From Cylindrodendrum hubeiense (Eukaryota > Ascomycota > Sordariomycetes > Hypocreales > Nectriaceae), in contig JAANBB010000376.1 of NCBI GenBank assembly GCA_014621425.1, forward strand, positions 1-39,946: a stretch of 39,946 nucleotides of DNA, in the 5' to 3' direction. Below the pieces are notes generated by a model. It made no database searches. It was not told the origin of the DNA and saw nothing but the letters and a program-made list of their open reading frames with translations. The translations under genes were made by a program, and so were the position numbers. Position 1 is the stretch's first letter, and the number at the start of each line of letters is the position of its first letter. Shown here piece after piece: positions 1 to 10,842 of the stretch.

Positions 1-302
1 CTGGGGGGGCTCTGGCCTGTGGATTCTGGGGCCTTGTTAACTATCGGCTCCGGGGATGGCTCGGCTCACCCAAATCGTGGTGCCCGCCACTCTCGGAACC
101 ACCCCGCTGTAAGCCGAAGAGGACCGAAAGGACCGAGCGGAGGGCCTTGTCCGTCGACTCCATCACTGTTGTTCCAGCTCCATACCCGAGGGCCATCATA
201 TTATTCCGCGGAAAGCGGCTGGACCATTTGCTGTATTTCTCCTCTGGTCTGCGTCTTCTCTACTCTAGCAGCCAAGTTCCTCCTCCTTCGTCGCCTCTCA
301 AA
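1..302 (+). promoter_or_regulatory. Upstream region of the thiolase gene
   Basis: No gene is seen here. The last 100 bases are pyrimidine-rich (CTCCTCTGG, TTCCTCCTCCTTCGTCGCCTC), as expected for a fungal core promoter and 5' leader, and run directly into a favourable TCAAAATG start context. The short ORFs overlapping this stretch on both strands have no recognisable domains. Confidence 0.5.
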
Positions 303-1663
303 ATGCCCGTCACATCCCAACTCCGGTCCGCCAGCCGGCTGGCGCAGCTCGCCGGCCATGTGCATGTGAACTCGACCCGCCGCTTCGGAACGACCTCTGT
401 CCTGCGCAGGGAGCTTCAGGATGCCTACATTCTGAGTGCCGCCAGAACCCCCACTGCCAAGGTAAATGCCGGCCCTGCGTACATGACCCTGTTTCCAACA
501 TCTCGTTGACTCTGGCGTAGTTCAATGGCGCCTTCTTGACCGTCTCAGCACCAAAGCTGGGTGCCGTCGCCATCAAGGCCGCCCTCGAGAAGTCCAATGT
601 TCCGGTTGAGAAGATCACCGACGTGTACATGGGCAATGTTCTTCAGGGTTCCGTAGGTCAGGCGCCAGCTCGTCAGGCTGTTATCTTCGCCGGCCTGCCC
701 GAGTCGGTCGAGGCCACCACCATTAACAAGGTCTGCGCTTCCGGGCTCAAGTCGGTGGCCCTTGCTGCGCAGAACATCCAGCTGGGTCTGGCAGAGGCGC
801 AAATTGCCGGTGGAATGGAGAACATGTCGCAGGTCCCCTACTACGTATCGCGCGCCAGCGGACTCCCCGCCTTCGGCCACGTCAAGATGGAGGACGGCCT
901 CATCAAGGACGGCTTGACCGATGTCTATGACCAGTTCCACATGGGCAATTGCGCGGAGAATACCGTCAAGAAGTTCAACCTCACCCGTGAGCAGCAAGAC
1001 GAATACGCCATCCAATCTTATAAGAATGCGCAGAAGGCGTGGGCGGACAAGGCATTCGCCGAGGAGATCGCCCCCGTTACCGTCAAGACCCGCAAGGGCG
1101 AGGTGGTCGTTGACACCGATGAGGGCTTCATGGACATCAAGTTCGAAAAGGTCCCCACCCTCAAGCCCGCCTTCGTCCGTGACGGATCCGGTACCGTCAC
1201 CGCTGCGAACTCGTCTACGCTCAATGATGGTGCCAGCGCCCTCGTCCTCGGTAACAAGGCCATTGCACAGGAGTACGGCGCCAGCTCGCGAGTCCTAGCC
1301 AAGATCTGCGGCTATGCCGATGCCGCCATGAGCCCAATTGACTTCCCTATTGCGCCTTCAAAGGCGGTGCCCATTGCCCTCGAGCGTGCCGGCATTACCA
1401 AAGAGCAGGTCGCGCACTGGGAGTTCAACGAGGCCTTTGCCGCTGTGATCCTGGCCAACGCCAAGATCCTCGGACTGGAGGGTGCCAAGGTCAACCCTCT
1501 CGGCGGCGCTATCTCTCTGGGACATGCTCTGGGAAGCTCTGGTTCGCGAATCTTGACTACCCTTTTGCATCAGCTCAAGCCCGGCGAATACGGTGTTGCG
1601 GCGATTTGCAACGGTGGCGGTGCGGCATCAGCCATCGTAGTGCAGCGAATCGAGTCGGTATAA
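303..1663 (+). CDS. ERG10: Acetyl-CoA C-acetyltransferase (thiolase), probably mitochondrial
   Basis: This enzyme condenses two acetyl-CoA to acetoacetyl-CoA or cleaves it, feeding the mevalonate pathway or mitochondrial acyl-CoA metabolism. Exons are 303-461 and 521-1663; the 59-nt intron lies between the AK and FNGAF codons. The protein is 433 aa, close to mammalian ACAT1 and longer than cytosolic Erg10 (about 400). The first ~35 residues are rich in Arg, Ser and Ala with no acidic residue ([24 protein letters not shown]) and look like a mitochondrial presequence; the thiolase core starts at [11 protein letters not shown]. Catalytic elements are present: nucleophile Cys125 in NKVCASG, the NEAFA loop, His388 in [12 protein letters not shown] and Cys416 in CNGGGAAS. 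Family and intron are certain. Fungi often carry separate mitochondrial and cytosolic paralogs; assignment to the mitochondrial one rests only on the N-terminus. The ERG10 symbol covers both. Confidence 0.95.
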
Positions 1664-2245
1664 GTTGAAAATGTTTAGAATATTGTTATGCGAAACGAGA
1701 CCAACTGGGCAGTGTTACAGGAATAGCCAAATGATAAATTACTCCAATTCACAGATGAATTCATAAACTACCGACTACCAATCCCATTGAAGAGTCTAAC
1801 AAGAAAAACCACAGATGTGATGTTAATATGGTCCATGATTTGTGGGCGTCGAGTTGTGCTGTAGGGTAACTGAAGCTAGGAAGGAGGACGACATTGAACT
1901 ACTCGTTGCAACTGGCGTCCACAATTGTTTCGCGGACAAAGATCAGGGGACTAATGGAAGAGACGGGTTGAGAGACCTTGAATTGGGTTTTGACCGTAAC
2001 GAGTATTGACAATTAGTTCCATTCATTTTGAAATATTATTTCTCAGCAACACTGCTGCTTCTGGTGTTGTTCCGCGACAACCACGGTGGAGCTCGGACAA
2101 TTTTCCGCCAACTTCACTCGACACTTCACTCACTCACTCGCTCATTGTCACACTCACCATCAACGCCGTTCATCATCACGCGCAACCGCGCGCTCATTCT
2201 TCAACCGAGTGAACGCCACGCAGCACGCGCCGTCCACCGCCCACG
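1664..2245. other. Intergenic, thiolase 3' end to CSN12 promoter
   Basis: No gene is seen. The first half is A/T-rich and suits a 3' UTR and transcript end. The part from about 2100 has repeated ACTCACTCACTCGCTCATTGTCACACTCACC, a CA/CT-rich leader typical of fungal 5' UTRs, leading into the CSN12-like start codon at 2246. Confidence 0.5.
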
Positions 2246-3992
2246 ATGCCCCTCGTCATCCAGTTCCTCTCGCAGATCCGGCAGTTTGTGCGGTCCCAGA
2301 ACGGCGATGAGCTGCGCGCGTGGCTGCAGGTTGAGCCCGGCTCGCCGCAGCAGTACCACAACCTCGCCGCCGAGCTGCGCTCCCAGTTCCGCCAGCAAGG
2401 GCTCGAAACTATCATCGACAAGTCTTTGCCTCAGGAAGATGACGTCCCAGAGGGGCAGGCCACCGTCTGGCCCGGGTTTGTGGCCTTTATGAAGGACTAC
2501 TTCGCGTTCTGGCGGGACGTCGATTATGAGGACTTGCTTCGCGCACATCAGCTCCTCAGTGGGCTCGTCAAGTATGTTATTCGCCGCTTTCATCTTCAAT
2601 CAATCCGTGTTATATGATGGAACCTCTCAAATCGACAAGCTTACTGACGCCGACGTAGCTCATGTGCCACGGCCTTTGCCCACCCAACGTACGGCGCCAT
2701 GCTCCTTAAGACCAGCATGTCCCTCTCCGAGACGCTTGCCCGTCTCACCATGACGCTTAACCGGCGGCCAGACTTGACACGCCGCCTCCGCTCTGTCGAC
2801 GAGGACAAGACTATCGCCGAGTCCTCAGCTGAGATCATCCAGAAGATCTTCACAACCTGCCTGACGGACCGCTCCAGCGGACGTTACAGCAAGCCCGAGG
2901 GCAAGAAGATTGGCGTCTACATGTTTGCCAACCTGGTACTCAAGCTCCTATTTGCCGTATGTTTCTTCCTTTGCTTGCTCTATATCAACCATACATGACC
3001 TGGCGAACTCAGCTAACCAACCACAGTGCCGGAGGACGCATCTTGCGAAGCTAATATTCGTTACCATCTCCACCATCTCCCCGCCGCTGGCCCTTTACCC
3101 AGCCGCCCAGCGCGTCACCTTTCTCTACTACCTCGGCCGCTTCAACTTCTCTAACAACCACTACCTCCGCGCCGCCCTCTGCCTGCAGGAGGCTTACTTA
3201 CAGACACCCCGACAGCTCGTCTCCCACCGCACAAATATCCTCACCTACCTCATCCCGTGCAACATCCTCCTCGGCCGCTTCCCCTCGCAGACCCTCCTCC
3301 AGCGGCCAGAGGCCCAGCCACTCACTGCCATCTTCTTCCCGCTCTGCCAGGCCATTCGGTCTGGAAACTTTATCCAGTTCCAGCAACATCTTGCGACACA
3401 TGAGACTTGGCTATTCGAGAAGGGCCTGCTCTTGACGCTCACCCACCGCTTGCGCCCGCTTCTGTGGAGGGCTCTCAGCCGCAAGGCCTTCATCTTAACC
3501 TACGTCCCTCCTACCGACGCCTCCTCCCGTAAAGCTGCCACCCTCGACCTCGCAGACCTTCTGACCGTCGCAGTCTATCTCCAACGTCGCCTCGAGGGCT
3601 GGCTACCATCAAACCCCAATGCCCTCGGCCGCCCACAACATGTGAACCCGCTCCTCATGAAGGCCCTGGCCAACAACGCCCAAGACCAAGGGACGTCCAC
3701 GCTGGCGCCCCCTCCCGGGGGTCCTAAGGCTCTACGGCCCAACGAGGGCATGATCTGGGGCAACGCAGAGGTCACTCCAGAAGATGTGGAGATGATGGTG
3801 GCGACGCTTGTCCAGCAGGGTTTCATGCACGGATTTGTTGCCCACGGCCAGGGCCGCTTCGCCATCATCGGTGCCAAAGCCAAGGGCAGCCCCGTGTTGG
3901 CGGGATGGCCTAATGTATGGCAGACAATTCGCGACAGGAGGTATGAGGAGGACTTTGATCCAGATGAGGTTGTCGGTTGGGTTAAGGAGTAG
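2246..3992 (+). CDS. CSN12: CSN12/Thp1-like PCI-domain protein
   Basis: Three exons, 2246-2571, 2659-2956 and 3027-3992, give 529 aa. The introns (87 and 70 nt) both start GTATGT, and the frame is open through both joins (LVK/N-SCATAFAHPTYGAML and LLFA-CRRTHLAK). The protein matches the fungal CSN12 homologue family, related to yeast Thp1 and human PCID2. Visible family blocks are the N-terminal FLSQIRQFVRSQNGDELRAWL, the central ALYPAAQRVTFLYYLGRFNF and the TPR-like LRAALCLQEAYLQTP. The C-terminal third is a PCI module ending in a winged-helix-like VTPEDVEMMVATLVQQGF. Thp1/PCID2 proteins act with Sac3 in the TREX-2 mRNA-export complex, while yeast Csn12 was named from its association with COP9 signalosome subunits, so the complex cannot be decided from sequence. 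It lies 582 bp downstream of the thiolase on the same strand and is probably transcribed independently. Confidence 0.9.
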
Positions 3993-4869
3993 AAGCGCTC
4001 GGAATGGAACTCGGTAATGGGAACGGTGCTGTGACTTAGAAGAGCGTTGAAAAAACAATATATGATACCCAGGACAAACAGATCACATACATGTCTTGGA
4101 TACGTCACGCGAGTAGAGAGGTGCAGCGGCTGTCTGAAGCAAAATGACTTGGCTTGATCTTCCACATTTCTTTTGTCCGTGGTTCCATGTAGGAACATGA
4201 TTTCGTAAATAAACATGTCTGATCATCTCTTTTCTGCTCAAAATAAAAAGCAAAAAAAGTCCGTAAAGGACCCGAGATGACCCAGAAGGTCATCCCATGC
4301 AACGAATCTGTCTCCTCCAACAACATCTTCCTCTCCCCGACACACAACTGATTCGGATACATACATCATCAAAAAATAAATCCCATCAAAATCCAAAACT
4401 ATCGCTGCTCATTTCGCTTTTCCTCCAAGATTCGAAACCTCCAATGCTGTGTAAAAGGGTATATCGACCATGAAACGAAGCGAAGAAAATATAATAATGC
4501 CCAAGGGCCGAAAAAGATTCTCTTGGTATGAGAATCTTTGATATGAATCAAAGGATATCCAACTGGGCATCCGTGAGTCCTGATTGCCACTACAGTCTGA
4601 GACTGGAGTGTAGATGCATTAGGGGTTTAAGGTAATAAACACTATCGCCGATAGGGTGGTTGGCTTTGTAATATATGTAAAAAAAATTGAAAGATGAAAA
4701 TACGGCCTCATATATAAAGGCCATGTTGGAAATAGGTGCCGAAGAAGGGAAGAATGCCAGCTGCAAGGGTGGGCGGCGAGAACGGTGACTGAGGGTGACT
4801 GCGAGGATGGAGAACTAGCAGGCTGACCGAGAACGAAGCGAATATATGCTGTTCGGCAAATTTCTTGGT
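3993..4869. other. Convergent intergenic region, 3' ends
   Basis: No gene is seen. The sequence is distinctly A/T-rich, with A-runs (AAATAAAAAGCAAAAAAAG near 4240, AAAAAATAAATCCC near 4370), and separates two convergent genes. It most likely contains the 3' UTRs and polyadenylation sites of the CSN12-like gene and of the SUN-family gene on the opposite strand. Short ORFs here lack any recognisable domain. Confidence 0.5.
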
Positions 4870-6483
4870 TTAGAAGAAATAAGCGGCGGCGATAAAGGCC
4901 ACAACAAAGCTACCCACGGCGGTGCCCTGGTGGCGGATAGCCTCGCCCTCCTTGGAGGTCGTGGGGGCAGCCTGAGAGCCGGAGGCAGAGTCGGCGGTGG
5001 CCGTGGGTTCGTCGGTGATGGTCTCTTGTGCCTCTGAAGTGCTCGTGCCGTTCTCGTGGAAGATACCTGGGTTGACAGTGGGGCGGGTCTTCTTGGTGGT
5101 ATAAACCTCCTTGGTCTTGGTGGCCTTCCGGGTGAAGTGCGTAGACGTGGCAGTCGTGCTCGTTGACGTCTGCTCGGTGGAGGTGGGAGTGGTCGAGGTG
5201 GTGCTTGTAGTCGAAGTAGTGGTGGGCTCCTCAGTGGTCGATGTGGTGGACTCCTCGGTGGTGGTAGTGGGCTCCTCAGTAGTAGTGGGTTCGGCTGAAG
5301 TCGTAGTCTCAGGGACCTCAGTGGTTGACTCTGCCACCGTGGACGTCTCAGCCTCGGTGGAGGTCTCAGAGTCGTCATCGCCAGAATCGTCAGAATCACC
5401 ACCGGAGCTGGAGCCGACGCTGAAGGCGATAATCTGCGCAGTGCTGCCCTTGGAGACAGTGACGACACAGAACGATGCGCCACCAGCACCGACGGCACTG
5501 TCGGAGCTCTCAACGGAACCCTCACCATCTGAGGGATCAATCTTGCAAGGTAGGCCGTTGCAGCCGCCGCCGGGGCACTTGATCTCGATACCGAAATCAG
5601 GCAGCGTGCTCTTCAGGGCCGAATCCTCCCAGATGGGGTTCCAGCCGATCTTAACAAAGGTCTCGCCGCTAGAGTCGGCGTTGGCACCGGCAACGTACGG
5701 GCTCCAGTTACCAATGGGCTCGCTCTCGCTACCCCAGATACAACCCTCTTCGCCAACACCGGGACCGTTGATGTAGAAGCTGAGTGACAGTTAGATTATC
5801 CGACTTTCAACCAATACGCTTCACGTTGAGATACTTACTGAGCAGCAGTTGAGCACCAGTACGAGTTGTCAGGAACGGCGATGGTCGAAGTGCCGGTGAC
5901 AAGAGTGGGAATAAGCATGGCCTCGTTACCAGGCAGGACAGTCTGGCACCACGACATCTGAGAGCCACACTTGTTGACGGCTTGGATAGAGCCAGTTCCT
6001 TCGACACAGTTCTCCTGGTCCTCGAAAGGCTTCTCAATCTCACCGTCATCATTGCAGTATAGACCGCCGTTCTGAGAGGCGTGTCAGTTGGAGTGATTGA
6101 TAAAGGCGACCGAAGGTCAGTTAGCCTACCATTGATGAGGGATAATCGTAGGTAGAATCGGGCTCCCACTGAGCCATAACCATACCGGGCTTGCAAGCGA
6201 AGGGGCAGTAGCTACCGGGAGTGCACTCCTGATCAGGGCTCATGGCCCATCCAGCGTTCTTCTCTTCGGGGGTGACGGCGACCATGTTGGAGTCGTCGGT
6301 CGGAAACTGGCACTGTCCTCCACGCTTTTGGACGATGGGCAGCTCGAAGAACGAGGCTGATTCGGGGGCAGGTCGTGCATGCTCATGATCGCGGCCGCGA
6401 TGGCTATGAGCCTTTCCGTTGACAGATGGGACGGCCAGCAGCACGGCCGCCGCAAGGGCAGCCGGGACGGTCGTGAACTTCAT
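4870..6483 (-). CDS. SUN-family (GH132) cell-wall protein, GPI-anchored type
   Basis: Exons on the minus strand are 6130-6483, 5839-6071 and 4870-5779. Introns of 58 and 59 nt keep the frame, giving 498 aa. Residues 1-23 are a signal peptide and a KR pair at 53-54 resembles a Kex2 site. The cysteine-rich SUN domain (family of yeast Sim1, Uth1, Nca3, Sun4; glycoside hydrolase family 132) follows, with the blocks CPFACKPGMVMAQWEP, AVNKCGSQMSWCQTVLPGNE, FYINGPG and FVKIGWNPIW. From about residue 330 there is an acidic then Thr/Ser/Glu-rich O-glycosylation stalk, and the C-terminus is hydrophobic (SFVVAFIAAAYFF) without a charged tail, as in GPI-anchored wall proteins. Family members act in septum and wall remodelling; beta-glucan hydrolysis or binding is the proposed activity. 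The start is the only in-frame ATG that gives a signal peptide. Confidence 0.92.
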
Positions 6484-7951
6484 TGGGGCTGTCGTCGAAG
6501 AATGAGTGAGTGTCGGCGCACTTGCGAAAGATCCAAGCGCGGGTGTTCTGAATGAGAGATATATTGCTTCTCACGCGTCGCAAACTGGGGGTAGACCTGG
6601 TCCAAGGCGAAAGAGCGAATGACTCGTCGAGCGAGCGAGTGAATGAGTGACGGAGCCGGCAGGGCGAAAGCGAGAGAGTCGTGGACCAGCAGCACGAGCT
6701 GTATTTACGGAGTGAAAGAGAAACAAAGATGCAAAGAGCGATGGGGCCAGGGAAACAAATCAATAATGAGATCGACGGTGCCAGTCGGAGACGGACTGCG
6801 CGAGGGCAGATGGGATGGGCCCCCAGGAAATGAGAGTCGAGCAGCGCCGCGGGACCAGCACCAAACCAGAGCCACGCGCAACACCACCAGCGGCGGCTGG
6901 AAATTGAACCATGAGGCTACGGCCCTTTCGCCTCCCGCCGGTGGCCCCAGGAAGTCACCCCGTGGCCGTTCTGGGTTTCGTCTAGCGGGCCCCCTGCCCT
7001 GGACTGCTGGCCTGCTGGACTGCTGGCCGGCTCTGGTTCTGCTCTGGTTCTGCCTTTGCTCCGCCCTGGTCGGTTCTGGTCCGTCGTGGCCCGCCCTGGC
7101 CCGTGAAGCCCGGTTCGATTGTGGAGCAGTTTCTCGGCGACGGGGGCCGGGGTAATGAGACGTTGGCCAATGAGACAGTAACCTCATCTCCTCCTGGCTA
7201 TGCGCAGCCAATCCCATCTCGTCTAGGCCCCGTTGGGTCAGGGGGTTCATCCTCGTCGCAGATTAGACCTCACCACGCCGATGTGTCCGTGGTTCAACGT
7301 ATTGGCATTGTTCAAGGCCTCCCTGGGCTACCCAGCCCGTAATAAGACAATGGCCCTGCGGACCACGACCCGATCAGGGAACTCATTGTCGGCCGAACAA
7401 GCATGCCCTGCCGTATCCATAGTATAAGGAATAAGCCCCCATCGGTTGTGTGATAACGGGCGCCCAGGCGTCTCGTCCTGGGGGGTTTTGGTTGCGGCTG
7501 CCTTTGCCGTGCCGCATGCATCGTCTTGTTCCTGGAGACCCTTGGCGGCTTGCATCTGTCCGGTGCCTGAATGTGCCTGAGTGTGCATGCGTGTTCCTGA
7601 GTGTTCCTGACTTGGGTCTGGTGCCTCCGCCCCTCCCTGGGTGGCTTGGTTGGGGGAGGGGACAAGATTAGGGCACTACATTGGCTGGCCGGTCGCAGTG
7701 TGAAATGACCCCTGGTCGGGCGACTGCTTGTAACTGGGCGAATGGTCGGATGGCTCCTGTCCCTGTTCCTGGGCCAATGCGAGAGGTGATGCCTGTCTAG
7801 TCCTAGTGGCGAAGCCCGGTTCAGTGGCTGTCCAGCTTTCGCCGAGAGCCACAACTGACTGCGGAGGCGAGAGGGAGACGGCCCCTTTACCGAATCGCAA
7901 TGGAGCCTGGCTGCTGGGGGGCGGTGGATGGTCAATGGTCAATGGCAAGGA

Positions 7952-8005
7952 GATGATGGAGACGATGGAGACGATGGAGGCGATGGCGACGAGGGCGACG
8001 AGGGC
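7952..8005 (+). repeat. 9-bp minisatellite, six units
   Basis: Six consecutive 9-bp units: GATGATGGA, GACGATGGA twice, GGCGATGGC, then GACGAGGGC twice. The units drift gradually from the first to the last type, as expected of slippage followed by point mutation. It lies in a region without a supported gene. Confidence 0.85.
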
Positions 8006-8917
8006 GACCGAGGCCCTGAAACGCAGCCTTGCTCGGTTCCTTGCGTGATACGCTGTTCCACTGTGTTCCCACACTGTCCCATGCGCGCATGCGGATGCTC
8101 GCCCGCATGTCTCGATGACTTCATTGTTGCCCAGGCCACCATGTGCTCGTGTCGGTGACAGGCGCCTGATGGCCGCGACCGTGCCGTCCTGCCTTTTGCA
8201 CCCACAATCCGTGCATCTAGCGTCTCGGAGAGTGGTTAGATAGCCTGCGTAGTAGACGGTGATGCTAGACGGCGATGCCTCACCAGATGAGTACGGTGTT
8301 GAGCAGAACTGCCTTGCCTTGTTGGGTTGGTCGTTTTGGTTTTGATTGCCATGGGCGGAATCTAGCTGAGTTGACAGACTTTTGTCGCTGGTGGCGGCGC
8401 CAACGCGTGTGAGGTGGGTTCTAGCTGAGATGTAGCCAGCGCTTGGCTCCGCTCTCGACAACGCTTCAGGGCACGAAGCGTCGATCAGACGAGGCCGTCA
8501 GGTGATGAAGAGGAGCGGGAAAACACGACTGCAAATGAGTGGCATTATTCCCCGAGACGGCACGCGTCGCATTGTCATTTGTATTCTGGAAGATTGTTGA
8601 ATGGCTCTCCCGTCCCGAAACCATTGTGCCGCGTGGGTAAATAAGAGTTAGTCATTTAGTCACCTAGTCCCTCAGTCACTCAGCCACACCAGGAGCACCT
8701 GGCGACGGTTCTCAAGAGGACGCGACTTGCCAAGTTGCGCCGTCTTGGTCCATGCTGGGTGGCATGGCGGGGTTTTCGCATTGCAGAGTACCTGCCTGCT
8801 GTGTTGGAATAGTGAACACGCCGTTGAGTGATCTGCCCTCACACTTCCACAGGCAACAGGGTCGAGAGAAAAGAAAAGAATCGCGTGAGAAACGTCGTGA
8901 CAAGCCACATGTGAAGG

Positions 8918-8953
8918 TACCTACCTACCTACCTACCTACCTACCTACCTACC
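8918..8953 (+). repeat. (TACC)9 tetranucleotide microsatellite
   Basis: Nine perfect TACC copies, preceded by GG and followed by TCCCTGCC. The motif (or its complement GGTA) also forms looser clusters around 32605-32640, 32768-32840 and 38780-38798 in this window. Confidence 0.95.
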
Positions 8954-9333
8954 TCCCTGCCTTGCCATGTCTTGGAAAAAAGACGTGGAGCGAGATTCGC
9001 GACCCGGTAGTGGCGCACGGGACGATGTGGAGGAGGGGAGGCGGCGGCGGCCAAGGAATCGAGGGGCTGCAGGAGCCCAAGAGGAGCCAGTCATTAACTA
9101 TTCGCTTGCCGAGATGAGTTGAAGTTGCCGATGACAATGTTGAGTCCCGAGGTAAGATTGATAATTATTTTATCACTGGTGCTGATGGCATCCCCTTTGA
9201 CGTTTAATAATACAATGTGAGATCGATAACGTTCTTTGGTGATTGGCTATGCGTGAGACGGCGGTGATGGTCTCACCAGCTGCAATATGGAGGCGGCCAA
9301 TCGCTGTCGTCTCTCGACACACGGCATCACAAC

Positions 9334-9388
9334 GAGCTGATGCTCCTGCGAGCCGATGCTCCTGCGAGCCGATACTCCTGCGAGCCGA
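9334..9388 (+). repeat. 16-bp tandem repeat, 3.4 copies
   Basis: Three 16-bp units, GAGCTGATGCTCCTGC, GAGCCGATGCTCCTGC and GAGCCGATACTCCTGC, are followed by a partial GAGCCGA. Each full unit differs from the consensus by at most one base. The unit length is not a multiple of three, which argues against coding function. Confidence 0.9.
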
Positions 9389-10305
9389 CGGATCGATTCC
9401 GTGCCGCTTCTAATGCTGAAGACTGACTGGCGTGCCTCTCGAACCGACAGCTGCCGTGCAACAGAGCTGAGTGCTGAGTGATGCTGAGTGGCAGCTGCTG
9501 CCATACTAAGTGCTGACGGCGGCCCTCTTTGCCTCTCTTACATGGAACCAACCATCTTCACCGCCATGGCCTTCGATCAAAGGCGGCCGACGATGCTGAC
9601 GGAGACGGCATCCATCCACACGCACGGAACCTATCCCGGATAGAGTCCAGAACAGCATCATGGGATGGCATCGAAACGAAACGCCGGAAGGATGTGTGGA
9701 TGGGTGGACGCTAGAGAACCCTTGCATTCTTGCATTCCTGCATGGAGCTGCAGATGGCTGTCGCTGGGCCGCTGTCGCTGGGCCGCTGTGGGTGGTCGGC
9801 CGGTCCAGTACAGGGTGGTCCAGCACAGGGTGCATGCTGGGAGGACGCGCTGGCCGTGTGCCGCGCAGTGCTGTGCTGTGCTGGCCGCTCAACCGCTGTA
9901 CCGACGCTTCCGCCTACTTCCCGCCCGGATCAGCGTCCGTCCGGGGGGCACTGCTGCCCGCTTAGCACGTAGCACAGCTCCTTTGCTGGTTGGCGCTGAC
10001 GCTGTTGCTGCCGGCTTGCTGACGGCCCCCCCCAGAAAAACGCNGCTGTGCGTTAGGGCGTCGGCCGCCGTGTTGGGTCTTCACGGCTCTACGGCTCCAC
10101 GGCTTGTCGCTTAGCGCTTGCTGGACACCCCACGCGTGCCCGTTATTTTTAGGCGCACGCACCAAGATTCCAAGAAAAAACTGCCATCCAGGCGGCCACA
10201 GGCGCTGCGGCCACTCACCAGCCTGCCCGCCACGCCTGCCCGCCACGCCTGCACAGCCAGCATCTGCCATATTGGGCCATCCATGCCACAGCCGCCACAT
10301 CACTG

Positions 10306-10325
10306 CACCACCACCACCACCACCA
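10306..10325 (+). repeat. (CAC)n trinucleotide run
   Basis: An uninterrupted CAC/ACC run of about six to seven copies just before CATGG. It is a short microsatellite in a region with no supported gene. Confidence 0.85.
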
Positions 10326-10623
10326 TGGCAGCTCACACCCGCACGCACCAAGGGCACCAAAGGCACCCAGAACTCCTCCACCCAAAGGATGCTTCTGCAC
10401 TTTCGCTTGATTGAATGGGGTCCCATGGACACCGCGTCCTGCAGGCCGGGATGGTCACCACGGAAGTCTGACATGCCGAACGCCAACCCATGTGCCGGCG
10501 GAGTTCCTTGGGTGCCACCCAATATCGAGCGTCAGATTCTTACTCACTAACATCTTGCTGTAATTGGCATCAACACTTCTTTACCGATGTTCCGGTAGTT
10601 GAGCTGGGGGCGGGACCATCATG

Positions 10624-10842
10624 TATAAGAGGATGACCTCGTTCTGTGAATGAAACGAAACATCATCACACACCATCCATAACATCACAACAACAACAAC
10701 CACCACCTCACACTCATACAACTCTAGCTTCTTCAGCTCTTCAGTACATACCTTTACATTTATATCATCATCTTCATCTACACTTGAATCCAAACGTTTC
10801 CATCTTCTACACTCCAGCAACACCACAACAACTACCTCTACC
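10624..10842 (+). promoter_or_regulatory. Candidate TATA element and leader of the cupin gene
   Basis: TATAAG at 10624-10629 is followed by about 200 bases that are strongly CA/CT-rich with few G (ACAACAACAACAACCACC, TCATCATCTTCATCTACAC). This is the pattern of an efficiently used fungal 5' leader. It ends in ACCTCTACC directly before the ATG at 10843. The TATA assignment is by pattern and spacing only. Confidence 0.4.

Larger units (their letters stand above)
6484..10842. other. 4.36 kb region without a supported gene, repeat-rich
   Basis: The region separates divergently transcribed genes, SUN-family (-) and cupin (+), and presumably holds both promoters. Bases 6484-6720 are the likely leader of the SUN gene. 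Many ORFs of 60-260 codons occur on both strands, but they overlap one another, are rich in Arg/Pro/Ser/Ala, have no domain I recognise and run through tandem repeats, so I regard them as chance ORFs in GC-rich DNA. Repeats at 7952-8005, 8918-8953, 9334-9388 and 10306-10325 are listed separately. One ambiguous base (N) is at 10024. A non-coding RNA cannot be excluded. Confidence 0.55.

Noticed and set aside
6643..7250. Overlapping 170- and 181-codon ORFs on opposite strands
   Set aside because: They lie in the SUN gene promoter region, mirror each other, and consist of Arg/Pro/Gly/Ser-rich low-complexity sequence.
7676..8461. 261-codon ORF on the minus strand
   Set aside because: It runs through the 9-bp minisatellite, has a composition of GC-rich random sequence, no recognisable domain, and overlaps several other ORFs.
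8918..8953. Possible CRISPR or telomere array
   Set aside because: It is a plain tetranucleotide microsatellite with no spacers, and the window is eukaryotic nuclear DNA.
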